A stretch of DNA of 64,000 nucleotides from Neoceratodus forsteri (Eukaryota; Chordata; Ceratodontiformes; Ceratodontidae). The DNA lies in NCBI GenBank assembly GCA_016271365.2, contig JADMNL010000028.1, forward strand, positions 95,077,501 through 95,141,500. The letters are read 5' to 3'. This document shows positions 10,169 to 21,420 of the stretch, piece after piece. The notes under the pieces were generated by a model. The model worked only from the letters and a program-made list of their open reading frames with translations, did not search any database and was not told the DNA's origin. How positions within the stretch are numbered: the stretch's first letter is position 1; each line of letters starts with the position of its first letter. The position numbers were made by a program, and so were the translations under genes.

Positions 10169-11310
10169 GATGCTGGAGGTGGTCGTCCAGATCAGATGGA
10201 TGCTGGTGGCAGGAACAGAGGCAGCGTCAGCGTGCTGGGGTAGCCGGACAGGGCCGCCATTAGTTTTGCCCCTGATTGTCCCTGTTTCCCCTGCTGTACC
10301 TCCCCTTTCAGTCCCCCTCCTACTGTACAGTCCCTGTTCCCTGTCCCCTTCCCTTCCTTTACCTACCCTTTCCCAGCCCCTGGTTTTTGTATGTAGTTCC
10401 ATTCAAATATATATTTTCTGACTTATCTGCCTGTGTCTGTGTCTGCTTTGCAGGTGGCATGAGGAGCCATACTGCAGTGGGCAGTGTCTGTCCGTGTGGT
10501 GTGCATGTGCAGGGGCGCGTGTTGTGCTTCTGTAGTTCACTGTTGTGTGCTGTGGTGTATCCCACTGTGGTGGTGTCCATCCCCTGGATCAGTGGCTGTG
10601 CCTTGGGGTGCCCTTGTTCCAGCTGTTGGGGGGGTGTGGCAGTTGTGTGTGTGGTGGTGGCACACAGCCATGGTCATTGGTCAGGTGCTGTCCGCACGCT
10701 GTGTTGGGGCCCTGCTTGGTGTTGTGCGGCCAGTCCCATGTGATCTGCCATGCTACCTGCCACCCAGCACATTCCATGACTACTGTGTGGGCTTCCTGTG
10801 TGCCTTTGTGGTGTGTGTGTGTGTGTGTGTGTGCTTGGCTGCATGGTCCTGGTTGTGGCCTGCTATGGTTTGGTTGGGGGGGCACAGCCAGCGGCCTCAG
10901 GGGAAGCTTCCTTGGTGGCCCTCCATTGGCCATTGGCACCTCCTGTTGCCTGCTTTCTCTGCCACTGTTGTGTTCTGGGGTCAGGTGTCTGGGTTCCTGT
11001 GGGCGCCCTGCTGTGTCCTGCTGGTGGTGGCCTCCTGTGGCCTGTCACTGTGCTTCCCTGGCTCTGTCCCTGGGTCTGTTCTCTGTTCTGTGCCCCCCTC
11101 TGTTGCTGTGCTGCTCTGCTGTGCTCCCACAGTTGCGCTGGAGCATCTCTTTTTGCGCCATGGCGCAACTTTGCCATATTCAGCCGGGTTGCGCTGGTGC
11201 AATTCAGCCTGCGCAACCTCTGAATATGGCTCCCGTTGTGCTGTGGTGCATCGAATTTGCACTGCTCTGGACTTGTGCCGGGCTTTGTCGCATTTCTGAA
11301 TATCTGGGCC
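10169..11310. other. Harbinger right-terminal region with sub-terminal repeats
   Basis: After the SANT-like gene comes a pyrimidine-rich stretch (10260-10390), a GT run (about 10809-10832) and GC-rich sequence with long but unconvincing overlapping frames. The last 150 bp contain ATATTCAG / CTGAATATGG words in both orientations around GCGCAAC motifs, so the terminal motif is repeated in sub-terminal palindromes. The element ends at 11310 with TGAATATCTGGGCC followed by TAT. Confidence 0.6.
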
Positions 11311-11519
11311 TATATGAACATTCTCTGCGTATTTCTTAACATCAGAAATTAATTCAATATATTATAAATTCTTATACAATAAATATCTAACACCAAGTGG
11401 TTAAGGATATTTCCACTGGGTTACAATTTGTTTGTTGTTTCTATCAGTAGTTACAGTACTCCTTAATGCTAGCCAGAAGCTAGACACACAAAGAATGGAT
11501 TCCAGACTTTATCAGATTT

Positions 11520-11723
11520 CTAATAAGCATTCTTAACTATATGACTTATTCTTTTGTTTAGTGCTATAGTGGTGGACATATATTTAACCCAGGCATTTAT
11601 TAGTGATGTGTTTTCATTCCAGTGAGATAAGATCAGTCTTTTGAGACACATTGCTGCAGTTGCCATTTTTTTCTCATCATTATTAAGGCTAAATAGGGAA
11701 GTGGTATCTTCCAATATGAACAT
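11520..11723 (-). pseudogene. L1 ORF2 C-terminal fragment
   Basis: A minus-strand frame reads MATAAMCLKRLILSHWNENT, then INAWVKYMSTTIALNKRI. This is the pattern at the extreme C-terminus of L1/Tx1 ORF2 (helical, with LILSHW). It lies about 5 kb from the RT motif of the same element because of CR1 insertions. The surrounding 11400-12180 is AT-rich, degraded sequence of the same element with many stops. Confidence 0.6.
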
Positions 11724-12189
11724 TTTTTGGACAGAATTATTGTTCTGGTTTAATACCTGTATGCAGATTGTTCTAAGTAATGACTAGCAGGGGACCACCA
11801 TAGGAGCATGGGAAGCAAGTGTGCTTGCTTTGAATTACATCTCCAACATTCATCTTCTTCTGTTAGTCCCATTTTATTAAGTTTCTGGGGTGTGTAATAC
11901 TACCTATGTATTATTTTATGTTGAATGAATCTGCGTTGTATGTCCATATTCATCTTATATGCATTTTTCCATATTTGGTTCCAGGCCACCTGTGGTATTT
12001 TAATTTTTGTATCTTCCTCCCATTACTCTTTAGCTTTTATGGTTAGATTCACATCTGAATTTAGTTGCAGTTTATATGGTTTGGCAGTTCCTCTCTTCCT
12101 CCTTTTTAATATGAATAAGGGTTTCTGTTTATTATTTAGGTCATTGTATGTTTTGTCATTCACAATTCCTTATAAAACTGAATAGTTGG

Positions 12190-12973
12190 TAGTGAGTATT
12201 TGTGTTTCAAATCTAGAAAGAGTATAACACATGGTATAACAGTTAGCCACTACAGAGGGGGAGAAAGATCCTGGAGTGATAACAACGGGGCAAATGAACC
12301 ACTCAGCACAGTGCAGGAAAGCAGCAGCTAAAGCCAGTAAGAGGCTAGGGTGTATTGCTAGAAGAATCACCTTCAGGAGGAGGGAGGCGATCCTGCCTCT
12401 GTACAGATCATTGGTGAGGCCGCACCTGGAGTACTGCATGCAGTACTGGCAACCATACTTAAAGAAAGATGTTAGATTGCTGGGGGGTCCAGTGCAGAGC
12501 AACAAAGATGATCCTGGGATTGGAAGACAGACCCTACAAGGGGAGGCTGAGGGAGCTTAACATGTACTCCCTGAAGGAGAGGAGGGATGGGGGGATATGA
12601 TTGAGACCTTTAAATATAAGAACGGTATAAACAAGACTGGTACAGAGGGGATCTTGCTAAGTTGAGGGGAGGGAAGGAGGGACACGAGGGGGCATGGGCT
12701 GAGAATGGCGGGTTGGAGATTCAAAAGAGAAATGAGGGGGCACCTTTTCACAGAAAGTGTAGTGTCTATGTGGAACACATTGCCTGAGGAGGTGGTATCC
12801 TGTAAGACAGTGGGGAGTTTTAAAAGGGGTTGGGACAAGGTGAGTGAGAGGGTCACCACGACTCCGCGAGGGGCAGCTGCAGTGTAGTGGTTTGCTAGCT
12901 ACACACTCTAGCAGACTTGATAGACCATATGACCTGTGTCTGCTAGCGGTTTTGTATGTTCATAACGTACAAT
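12190..12973 (+). mobile_element. CR1 LINE 3' fragment inserted in L1
   Basis: The 3' part of CR1 ORF2 is recognisable: HSAQCRKAAAKASKRLGCIA, then [20 protein letters not shown], followed in shifted frames by the end of the ORF and a 3' tail with AGCAGACTTGATAGACC and CTGCTAGCGG. A 7-bp direct repeat TAGTTGG flanks it (12183-12189 and 12974-12980). The copy is 5'-truncated and frameshifted near 12490. Its tail matches the CR1 copies ending at about 28801 and 49908. Confidence 0.85.
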
Positions 12974-13301
12974 TAGTTGGATTCAGGACATCCCTTAGCC
13001 TCCTTAATCCCTTTTGTTTTCCAGTCTTTGTTTCTTAATTGTTCGTTATTGTATTGAAATAGTGGGTTATTCTATAATGGCATAAACTTCATAGGCAATT
13101 GTAATGAGTCCAACATTTTATTATAGTGAGATGTTACCGTTAATAATGGTTTATTCCCAAGGTGAGATGTTTTGCAATTGGAACTTGGAATACTATATGC
13201 ATTAAGGAATATGAGTGAACCATTTCCAATTCAGATTGCACCCATACTGGTTGTTTTTGCTTCGGGAGAAACCAGTAACTTAAGTGTTTAAACTTAAATG
13301 C

Positions 13302-16300
13302 ATAATAGAAACATAGAACATAGAAACTGTCAACAGATAAGGACCACTAGGCCCATCCAGTCTGCCCGTAAACCCTCCCCTTGCTTCCCGCCCGTGGTCT
13401 TACTTGATCAAGGGCTTTCTTCTCTCCTTCCCACTTCCAGGGTTCCCCTATGTCTGCCCCATGTTTGTTTAAATCCCTCCACCACGCTTCCTCCCACCAC
13501 TTCCTGTGGCAGACTCTTTCATTTGTCCATCACCTTCTCCATGAAAATAAACCTCCTCACATTTCCCTGTAACTTGCCTCCTTCCAATTTTATATTATGC
13601 CCCCTTGTTGTTGTACTGCCTGTATATTGGAAGATGCCCCCTCCTCGCACCTTTTTTATGCCTTTAAGGTACTTGAATGTTTCTATCATATCATCCCAAT
13701 CCTGCCTCTCCTCCAGCGAGTACATATTGAAGTCCTTTAATCGCTCCTCATATGATTTCTGGTGCAAGCCCTGCACCATCTTAGTCACACTTCCCTGGAC
13801 CGTCTCCACCCTGTTAATGTCCTTATGAAGATGTGGCCTCCAGAATTGCACACAATACTCTAGGTGAGGCCTCATTAGTGTTTTGTTCAATGACATTGCC
13901 ACCTACCTGCTTCTGCTAGTGATACCTCTGCCTATACACCCCAACATGCCACTGGCCCTACCTGCAGCCTTTGTACTCTGCTTAGACACCTTTAGATCAT
14001 CTGAAATGATAACCCCCGATACCTTTTCTCCTTGGTGATTGTCAGCAACTCCTTCCCCCCATCCTGTAACTCTCTCCAGGGTTCCCACATCCCCGGTGCA
14101 TTATTTTACACTTTTTTAAATTGAACCTCAGCTGCCACACCTCGGACCATTTCTCAAGCTTCCTCAGGTCCTTCCTCATGTTCTCCACCTCATCTGGAGT
14201 ATCCAGCCTGTTGCAGATCTCGGTGTCATTGGCAAAAAGTCTGACCTTTACCTCCAGCCCTTCCACTATGTCACTAATGAAGACATTAAACAGGACTGGC
14301 CGAATGACTGACCCCTGAGGTACCCCACTGGTCACCCCCCTTCCCTGATTGGATCCTGTTAACCACTACCCCCTGTCTCCTGTCCCTTAACCAGTTCTTT
14401 ACCCAGTTTACCAACTTGAAGCCCATGCCCAGACTACCCATCTTGTTAAACAGCCTTCTATGTGGGATAGTGTTGAAGGCCTTGCTAAAATAGAGGTAGG
14501 CAACATCCACCGCACTTCCCTGATTAACCTCCTTCATCACCCAGTCAAAAAAATCTATCAGATTCATTTGACATGATCTCCCTGATGTGAATCCATGTTG
14601 CCTCAGATCCTGGGCACCATTGGATTCCAAGTGTCCTATTATTCTTTCCTTAAGAGTGCTGGTCCCCACCACAGAGGTAAGGCTGACCGGCCTATAGTTT
14701 CCAGCCTTCTCTCTGCTACCACTTTTGTGTAGGGGGACCACATGTGCCCTCCTCCAGTCCTCTGGACTCACACCTGGGTGGAGTGACTCAGTGAACATGG
14801 CTGCTAGAGGCGCTGCTAGCTCCCTTCACAGCTCCCTTAATATCCTTGGGTGTATGCTACCTGGCCCCATTACTTTGTCCACCTTCAGTTTTGTGAGTTC
14901 CTCCAGCACTCTTTCCTCTGTGACTGGACCCATGTCCACCTCTCCTCCCTCGTGTCTGTTGCCCAACTGTGGTCCCTGGCCCTCCGACTCATCAGTGAAT
15001 ACTGAACAAAAGTATTTCTTCAGTATTCTGCCTTTTCCAGGTCTCCCTGCCTGCACACCCCTTCATCCCCTCTAAGCCTTACTCTTCCTCCCACCTTTCC
15101 TTCTTTCACTGATGTACCTATGAAATGTCTTGTATCCTTTCTTCACCGTCTGTGTTAACCTTTCCTCCGTCCATGCCTTTGTGCTCATAACTGCCTTCCC
15201 TGCTTCTGTTAGACACTTAAGGTACACCTCTCTATCTTCCTCCTTTTGAGTCTCCTTATATTTCCTGAAACCTGTTCTTTTGGCCATAACTTTATCTGCC
15301 ACTTCATTTGAAAACCATAGCGATTTCTTCCTTCTCTTACTTTTGTTTACTAACCTGATGCATTGGTTCATTACCTCCACTATGGCTCCTTTCAGGTGTT
15401 CCCACTGCTCCTCAACTCCTCCTCCTCCCTCTTTCCTCACCAGTGCTTCCTTGAGACAGCTTCCCATCCTAGCAAAGTCTGCCCCTCTGAAATCCAAGAC
15501 CTTTGCCTTTGTGTGGCTTGACTCTGCCCTGTCTCCATGCTAAACCACACTATGTGGTGATCGCTAGACCTCAGTTGACCTTCTACCTGGACCTCTGTGA
15601 TTCTGTCCCCTTTGGTCATTACTAGGTCAAGAATCACTTTGTCTGTGGTGGGATGAAGCACCAGTTGTCTGAGGCCCACCCCACTCTAGGTAATCCAGGA
15701 TGTCTCTACTCCTGGCTGAAGCAGCCATCCAGGTGGTCCAATCCACATCTGGCATATAATCACCTAGCAGCAGAACTTCCCCTCTTGATACCGTCTCATG
15801 CATTTCATCTGCTAGCTCCCTATACACATCCTCCCCCTGTGCTGGAGGCCTGTAGATGTCCCCTGTGTGTAGTGCAGTGCCATTTCCAGGCTCAAGGGTA
15901 ACCCACAGTGCCTTGGCCTCCCTTTGCCTACGCTGTACCTCTGTTGTTTTTATGCCTCCCTGATGTAGAAGGACACCCCATTTTTTTACCCCCATCCCTT
16001 CTGAGCAGAGCATAACCCGGTACCTTTACATCCCATCCATGATATGTGGTATACCAAGTCTCCATTATTGCTGCTATGTCCGGATGTGCTTCAACTAGCA
16101 AAGCCTCCAGGCCTGGGATTTTGTTACCCAGGCTGCAGGCATTAGTTACCACGGCCCTCCATGTTTTGCTGCCTCTCCCTTCCCCTTTACCTCTGTTATT
16201 GCTCCCCTGCTTCTTCCCCCCTCCAGTTGTCTTTTTTGCATGGGTTCCACTCCTCTCCTATTCCATCTATGCCTGGTTCAAGTGTCCTTGTTATCAACTC

Positions 16301-16393
16301 ATCTTCCTGCTCCTCAGTTGTGGTTTCTCTACCTTGTGGGGGTGGGCTGCTGTTTGAGTTTACCTGGTCCCATTTGCCACCCCCACGGCTCAT
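13302..16393 (-). mobile_element. CR1 LINE with near-complete ORF2, inserted in L1
   Basis: The element is bracketed by a perfect 8-bp direct repeat TTAAATGC (13294-13301 and 16394-16401). Its 3' end on the plus strand begins with the tandem CATAGAA motif typical of CR1 tails here. About 3.1 kb, coding on the minus strand and 5'-truncated upstream of ORF2. The L1 sequence on either side is continuous once it is removed. Confidence 0.9.
13519..16393 (-). pseudogene. CR1 ORF2 (endonuclease and reverse transcriptase), decayed
   Basis: Reading on minus: an N-terminal hydrophilic part (16393-16196); the apurinic endonuclease domain from VTNACSLGNKIPGLEALL and IAAIMETWYTTY through LLLGDYMPDVDWTTW to SSDHHIVWFSM (16152-15440); a linker ending LTQTVKKGYKTFHRYISERR (15497-15072); and the RT domain (14798-14042) with SLTSVVGT, VAYLYFSKAFNTIPH, SGVPQGS and LFANDTEICNR. 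The C-terminal part includes LMRPHLEYCVQFWRPHL (13902-13519). The catalytic LFADD reads LFAND, and the first RT Asp is changed too. At least six frame changes interrupt the gene. The intact protein would nick the target and reverse-transcribe its own mRNA. Confidence 0.9.
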
Positions 16394-16401
16394 TTAAATG
16401 C

Positions 16402-17363
16402 TTGTATAGTATTCTTTTAGATTAGGTAACGCCATCACTCCTCTTTCCCATGGTAATCTTAATTTTTTTCCACACTTTATCTTGGCAGTTTACCTTTCCA
16501 CACAAATGATTTTATTAATCTATTTAGTTTGGCAAACCATATGTCCTTAGTGTTAATTGGAGTGTTCTCTAGTATATACATTATTCCAGGTGAGGTTATA
16601 CTTTTGAAAGTGTTCATCTTTCCCCATAGTGAAATTTTCAACTTACTCCATCTTTACAGGTCAATTTGAGTTTATTTAAGACAGGATTCATGTTAAGTGT
16701 AACCATTTTTGTTAAGTCATGTTGACATTTTAATACCCAAATATGTAATATGTGAATCTTCCCACTTTAAACGTTTGGCTATATAAGTATGTTTGAATTT
16801 GGTGCCCAATTCATTTATTGCTAGCATTTCAGATTTAGACCAATTACTTGTCAGGCCTGCTAGTATTTTAAATTTGTCTAGTGCATACAAGGCAGATTTT
16901 AATGAGGTATGTGATTTAATTAGCATTAATAGCATATCGTCTGCGTATGTCAAAATCTTATGTTCTTTCACATATATTTCTGTACCATAAATTTCTTTAT
17001 GTTTTCTGATTGTATTTAGGAGTGGCCCAACTGCTACTAAAAATAACTGGGATGATAGGGGCAGCCTTGTCTAGTTCCCTCTCCGATGTTATATGTTCTG
17101 ATACATTTCTATTTGTGCATATCCTGGCAGAACATCTTCTGCAAAGTGTTTTGGTCCAAGTGTGTTTTGTCCTATGGTAAATTTATTTATAATAGCGATA
17201 CGGTATCCCCATTCAATTAAATCATATGCTTCATGTGCATTGAGTGATAAGAATATGGGGGGGTCTTTTAATTGATGTAATTATTCTGCCTGTTTTAATA
17301 TCCATGTCTCCCTTGAATGAATCCTGCATGATCTTTATGTACTAGTTCTGTTATAACTAGCAT
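16402..17363 (-). pseudogene. L1 ORF2 reverse transcriptase fragment
   Basis: The minus-strand frame 16971-16717 reads HKILTYADDMLLMLIKSHTS then KILAGLTSNWSKSEMLAI, the YADD palm motif and following block of L1/Tx1 reverse transcriptases, with both catalytic Asp kept. Upstream sequence to 17363 continues the RT domain with stops and frame changes. The 16410-16710 part is downstream ORF2 sequence interrupted on its left by the CR1 insertion. Confidence 0.8.
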
Positions 17364-17370
17364 TAACAGT

Positions 17371-17797
17371 GTCAGTGGCTCAGCAGGCTGCACATTTACC
17401 TCCGAGGCTGGAAGATCAGAAGGTTTTGGGTTCTAGCCCCACACTGGGAACTTGGGATAAATCTTAATACTGACAGTGCAGTGCAGCAGGAAGGGGATGC
17501 TGGACTCCTGAGGTACCACCTTTTGGATGATAAATTAAACCAGGTACCTGTCTACCTGGTCTGATGGCTGTTCAGGTGGACATTAAAGATCCCATGGCAT
17601 TTCTTGATAAGAGTTGGGGAATTTTCCCATTGCCCCGACCAAATTTCCCCCATTGACTAAATTACCATCAACAGCTTAATCTAGTTCAGTATGTCAGTTT
17701 GCATCTGTATCTCTCACCTCCCCCTGTGATAAGGCAGGAAATAGGTAGAATGGCCCAGTCCTCTTTTCATTGTCAACAAGAACTAAGATAAAATAAA
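17371..17797 (+). mobile_element. tRNA-derived SINE, complete, inserted in L1
   Basis: The head carries a pol III A-box-like TGGCTCAGCAGG (about 17375) and a B-box-like GGGTTCTAGCCCC (about 17428). The body includes GATCCCATGGCATTTCTTGA and a GGGGAATTTTCCC block, and the element ends near AGATAAAATAAA. A 7-bp direct repeat TAACAGT flanks it (17364-17370 and 17798-17804). Two minus-strand relatives lie at 52917-53240 and 57475-58076, sharing the GATCCCATGG core. The core resembles a central domain shared by several ancient SINE families; naming the family would need a library comparison. Confidence 0.82.
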
Positions 17798-17921
17798 TAA
17801 CAGTTTGTAGTCTATTTGCTAGTATTCCTGTCAAAATTTCATAAAGTACATTTAGTAGTCAGATGGGGTGATAGTTTGCTGGGTCCAGAGGGTCTTCATC
17901 TTTGTTATGCAAAACATAGAG

Positions 17922-18082
17922 AATAAAGTATGGATCTGGGTGTGTAACGAGAATTTACACACACCCGAGGGGAATGATGCTACATAAACCCTGAGAGCGA
18001 AGCTCAAGGGGTTTATGCGTAGCATCTAACCCCGAGGGTTTTTAAATTTGAGGTTACACACACCCAGACCCATACTTTATTT
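17922..18082. mobile_element. Palindromic foldback element (160 bp) with nested stem
   Basis: Arms 17922-17948 and 18053-18082 are inverted copies (ATAAAGTATGG.TCTGGGTGTGT on the left). Inside them a second stem pairs GATGCTACATAAACCC with GGGTTTATGCGTAGCATC. There is a TA step at each edge (AATAAAG... and ...CTTTATT), as with mariner-like target duplications, though that is tentative. No coding potential. It lies inside the L1 and directly beside the next palindromic element. Confidence 0.7.
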
Positions 18083-18092
18083 TATATCATTG

Positions 18093-18479
18093 CCGGGATG
18101 TCCTTTTTCCCCACAGCAACTATATAAAAAGAGACGTACTTATGTGACTGTGGTGGTCTGCTTGGGTCTCAGTGCATGCCCTATGGTCTGTCAGTTGCTC
18201 GCTTTTTACTTTTTTTTAATTTCATTTTGCGTGGAGCCAACATGTTGAGGGTATTTCCCTCATTTTGATTCCTTTCTGCCTGCCATGCAACACTTACTGC
18301 AGTTAGAACAGCGGCCCGCAGTGGGAAAGACGAGGTGGACAGTGGCTAGGAGGAAGACCTTCAGAGGTAGGGGCACCTGCACAGTGTGAGGGAAACCGGG
18401 TGCATGTTCACCATTACAAACACTCCTTTATAATGGTGAATTGTGCCACGGTTTCCCTATGGGAAAAAGGACATCCCGG
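18093..18479. mobile_element. MITE with perfect 18-bp terminal inverted repeats
   Basis: CCGGGATGTCCTTTTTCC at 18093-18110 is perfectly complementary to GGAAAAAGGACATCCCGG at 18462-18479. A second hairpin lies just inside the right end: GGGAAACCGGGTGCATG (18391 on) pairs with GTGCCACGGTTTCCC (to 18457), with TTCACCATTA / TAATGGTGAA as the inner stem. At 387 bp and without a reading frame this is a non-autonomous DNA element. TTAT occurs near both flanks but a target duplication is not clear. Confidence 0.75.
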
Positions 18480-18481
18480 TT

Positions 18482-18840
18482 ATTATAGTGACGATTGCTT
18501 CAGACATAGTGGGTGGTAGGGCATTTTTATCTAGAGCTTCATTTAATACCTGTAATAGGTACTTACTTAGTTTTTCATTTAAAGAAGGGAACAGAACTCA
18601 CCTGGGAGTCTGTCTGCTACAAGGGTCTTGTTAGATGGCAAAGATCTGATGGCTCTATTCATTTCCTCTTCTGATATTTCAGCATTAAGCTTTTCTTTAT
18701 TGGCTTCTGACAGGGTTGGGACAATAGATTTTTCTAGAAAATTGTCCAAACTATTCTTGTCTGGTGAGTATTTAATTTTGTAAAGATCTTCATAAAAGTC
18801 ATAAAATGTTGTATTTACTTCTTTACAGTTTGTAGTAAGT
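18482..18840 (-). pseudogene. L1 ORF2 fragment upstream of the RT active site
   Basis: AT-rich minus-strand sequence between the MITE and the L2 insertion, continuing L1 ORF2 in degraded form. It is assigned by position and base character, and by resumption of similar sequence at 20963 past the L2 insertion. Stops occur in all frames. Confidence 0.5.
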
Positions 18841-20954
18841 TTTGCCTGGAGGTGGATAGACTGGCCCTGTGCTCACACTATTGTGAGTACCAGGGGGCAA
18901 TCACTCGTAAGAAGGCAGAGTTCCTCTTGGAGAGATTGCTGCTGGAAAGAATCCACCGACTGTGCTCTTTTGGACTGTGGACAGGTTCCTAAATCCAGTC
19001 TGTCTCCAGCTGAAAAAGACTTTTTCCGATGCCTTGTGCAAAGAGTTCACTCAATTCTTCTCGGACAGGGTATCCACCATCCAGAAGGGCATGCCACCAG
19101 TGAACCTTACAGTGGCCTACAGCGATGGCCTGGATTGCCTGGCAAGCGCTCCACCTAGTTGGGGGGAGTTTAAACCAGTGGAGGTGTTACAGGTTATTGG
19201 GGTTGCTTTCAGGTTGAAGCACACATATTGTGAACTGGACCCTGTGCCGACGCGTTTCTTGATGAGATGTGTAGACACTGTTGGCCCAGTGTTCGCCTTG
19301 ATAGTCTGGTGCTCTTTAATGGGGGAGATTTTTCCAGATGCCTTGAAGGAGGTGCTGGTTCGTCCCCTCCTGAAAAAAACATCATTAGACCCTGACATCA
19401 AGGCAAATCAACATCTGATCTACAACCTCCCATTTTTGGGAAAAGTTGTTGAGAAGACTGTAACACAACAACTTGAGGAGCACCTCATGGCCTTCGATCT
19501 CTGAGTCATTCCAGTCTGGTTTCCATGCAAGGCATAGTACAGAAACCACACTGCTTTGGGTGCATAATAACCTCCTCAGGGCTAGAGATTGGGGAAGGAG
19601 ACAATTCTAATCCTTCTCAATCTCTCCTCAGCCTTTGACATGGTAGACCACTGTGTATTGCTTGACCACCTGAGGGAATTTAGTGGGCTCATCGGCTCTG
19701 TCATCTGCTGGTTTGAGTCATACCTTACGAACAGGAGGCAACGAGTAGTGATGGGGAATTTCTCCTCCTCCTCTGGCCTCCTGTCATGTGGAGAAACTCA
19801 TGGTTCGATCTTGTCACCAATGTTGTTTGCCGTGTACATGCTGTCCCTGGGTGAGCTCATTAGAAAGTATGGCTTGGGTTTTCATTGCTATGCTGATGAT
19901 ACCCAGCTGCATCTTTCCTTTGGACTGGGAACTTCTAGTGTGGTGGAAATACTAAACAGCTGCCTTGAGGAGATAAATGACTAGATGTCCTCCAGCTGGT
20001 TGTGACTGAACCCCGACAAGACGGAGGTACTGGTGGTGGAGTCAAACAGAAGACAGAATAGGCTGCCCTCTGGCACCAAAACTGTTTATTCCCGGGATCT
20101 GTGCCATTGAGGATTTCCTCTAGGGTGACGAAACCTTGGTGTGGCCTTTGACAGTGGATTGTCACTTGATTTTCAGGTGTCATCCATTGTCTGGACAAGC
20201 TTTTACCATTTTAGGAATATCGCCACGGTCAAGCCCCTAGTTCCGTCTATGGACCTCCCCACCTTGGTGCATGCCTTCATGACATCCAGACTTGATTACT
20301 GTAATGCACTCTACTTTGGGGTCTTTGGAGGGAACTTCTGCCAGTTGTAGCTAGTGCAGAATGCGTCCATTAGGCTGCTAACTGGGCAGCCAAAATTTTG
20401 TCATAACATACCGGTTTTGAGCAGTCTGCACTGGCTGCCAGTAAGGTGGAGGATTCTCTTTAAAGTGGGTTTGCTCACCTTTAAGGCCCTATGCAGGCAG
20501 GGTCCTGGTTACCTGACAGACCTTCTTACATCTGCCATACTGGTTTGCTCCCTCTGGTCCTCCTCTAGGGGTCTCCTGGTGATTCCCAGGATGAGGCTTA
20601 AAACCAACGGCAACAGAGCATTTAGTGTCGCTGGCCCCGTCCTGTGGAATTTGCTTCCTCCATCAATTCTGGAGGCCCCTTCAATTGAGGTTTTTAAGGC
20701 CCGCCTCAAGGCCTTCCTGTTTAATCAGGCCTTCCCAGACCTTAGATATTAGTCCTCCCTGGGTACCCTGCTTTTCTGTTTGAGTTTCAGCTTTTATAGA
20801 GATATTTCTTAATTATATTTTATGTATGCTGACATTTTATTGTTTTTATATTGATTTGTATTATTGTATTGATAGTGTGTTTTTGTTGTTCGGTGCCCAG
20901 AGCCTCTGGGATTGGGCGCCAGAAAAATAAAATTTGCCTTGCCTTGCCCTTGCC
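18841..20954 (+). mobile_element. L2-type LINE inserted in L1
   Basis: A perfect 8-bp direct repeat TAGTAAGT flanks it (18833-18840 and 20955-20962). It is 5'-truncated, about 2.1 kb, and ends with TTGGGCGCCAGAAAAATAAA followed by a CCTTG repeat tail (TTTGCCTTGCCTTGCCCTTG). The coding part is of the L2/jockey-group type. The L1 resumes directly after the right repeat. Confidence 0.88.
18962..20752 (+). pseudogene. L2-type LINE ORF2, RT and C-terminal domain
   Basis: Three plus-strand blocks: 18962-19504 (FPDALKEVLVRPLLKKTSLD, the N-terminal RT segment, and LPFLGKVVEKTVTQQLEEHL); 19589-19984 with LILLNLSSAFDMVDHCVLLD, HGSILSPMLFAVYML and FHCYADDTQLHLSF; and 20354-20752, the C-terminal region with ASIRLLTGQPK, LSSLHWLPVRWRI and RAFSVAGPVLWNLLPPSI. 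The YADD site is intact but the first RT Asp is Asn (LNLSSAF for LDLSAAF). Stops or frame changes near 19503, 19983, 20110 and 20350 divide the gene. No endonuclease domain remains. Confidence 0.88.
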
Positions 20955-21054
20955 TAGTAAGTATTCCATTTGTATCTTTAACACTTGTTATATTATTTCC
21001 ATTCTGTGTTTATTTTAGTCTGTATGCTGATAATCTACCCGCTTTCCCACTACG

Positions 21055-21110
21055 TCATATTTTTGATTCAACTTTCATTATTTATCTCCATCTTACTCAT
21101 GCATGTACAT
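21055..21110 (+). repeat. Outlying copy of a 50-bp tandem unit
   Basis: CATATTTTTGATTCAACTTT and TCCATCTTACTCATGCATG match the tandem units at 23805-24003, 2.7 kb away. The two sites flank an AT-rich LINE and unassigned DNA, as if one array had been split by an insertion. Confidence 0.55.
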
Positions 21111-21420
21111 AGTATCCGGTGATATGGGTGTCAAATTGAGCAACTCAATATGCACGAACTCAGTTTGATCGCCTGTGTATAGAGTGAGCATTGAAGGATG
21201 CCGAATGGAGAAAGAGCGAGTGCAGGGGAGCAATAATGGCGATAAGAGAGATAGTATTAAGGTAGGAGGGGGCTGACATAGTAGAGGATATGGAAGGTAG
21301 TTTGGCAGACATTCAGCAGCTGACCATTTGGTGTGGTGGTGGAGGAGGCATCTGGCTGCAGTGCAGGAGGTACTGGGTTCTGGGCTGATGAGGGGTGAAT
21401 ATGTTATTTTGATTTTGTAG
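21111..21420. other. Unassigned spacer
   Basis: No coding or structural signal that I can support. It lies between the isolated tandem-repeat unit and the AT-rich LINE. Confidence 0.4.

Larger units (their letters stand above)
1..11310. mobile_element. Harbinger-type DNA transposon, left end outside window
   Basis: The block carries a Harbinger transposase tail on the plus strand, a Myb/SANT-like gene on the minus strand and a second SANT-like gene on the plus strand, and it ends at a terminal motif (TGAATATCTGGGCC, 11297-11310) shared with two shorter elements at 46111-47666 and 54615-56082. The left terminus is not in the window, so total length is unknown. A DIRS retrotransposon (918-6620) interrupts it; without that insertion about 5.6 kb of the transposon is present. 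Sequence between genes is rich in GC and in TGCATG-like words. Assignment to Harbinger rests on the transposase motif and the accessory Myb-like protein, which is typical of the superfamily; the exact right boundary is inferred from the terminal motif. Confidence 0.75.

Noticed and set aside
10276..11339. Two overlapping plus-strand frames of over 260 codons
   Set aside because: Composition is Cys/Trp/Gly/Val-rich from GT- and TGG-rich DNA, with equal-quality frames in the other phases and no domain.
17371..17450. tRNA gene
   Set aside because: A and B boxes are present but the sequence does not fold as a tRNA cloverleaf and continues into a SINE body.
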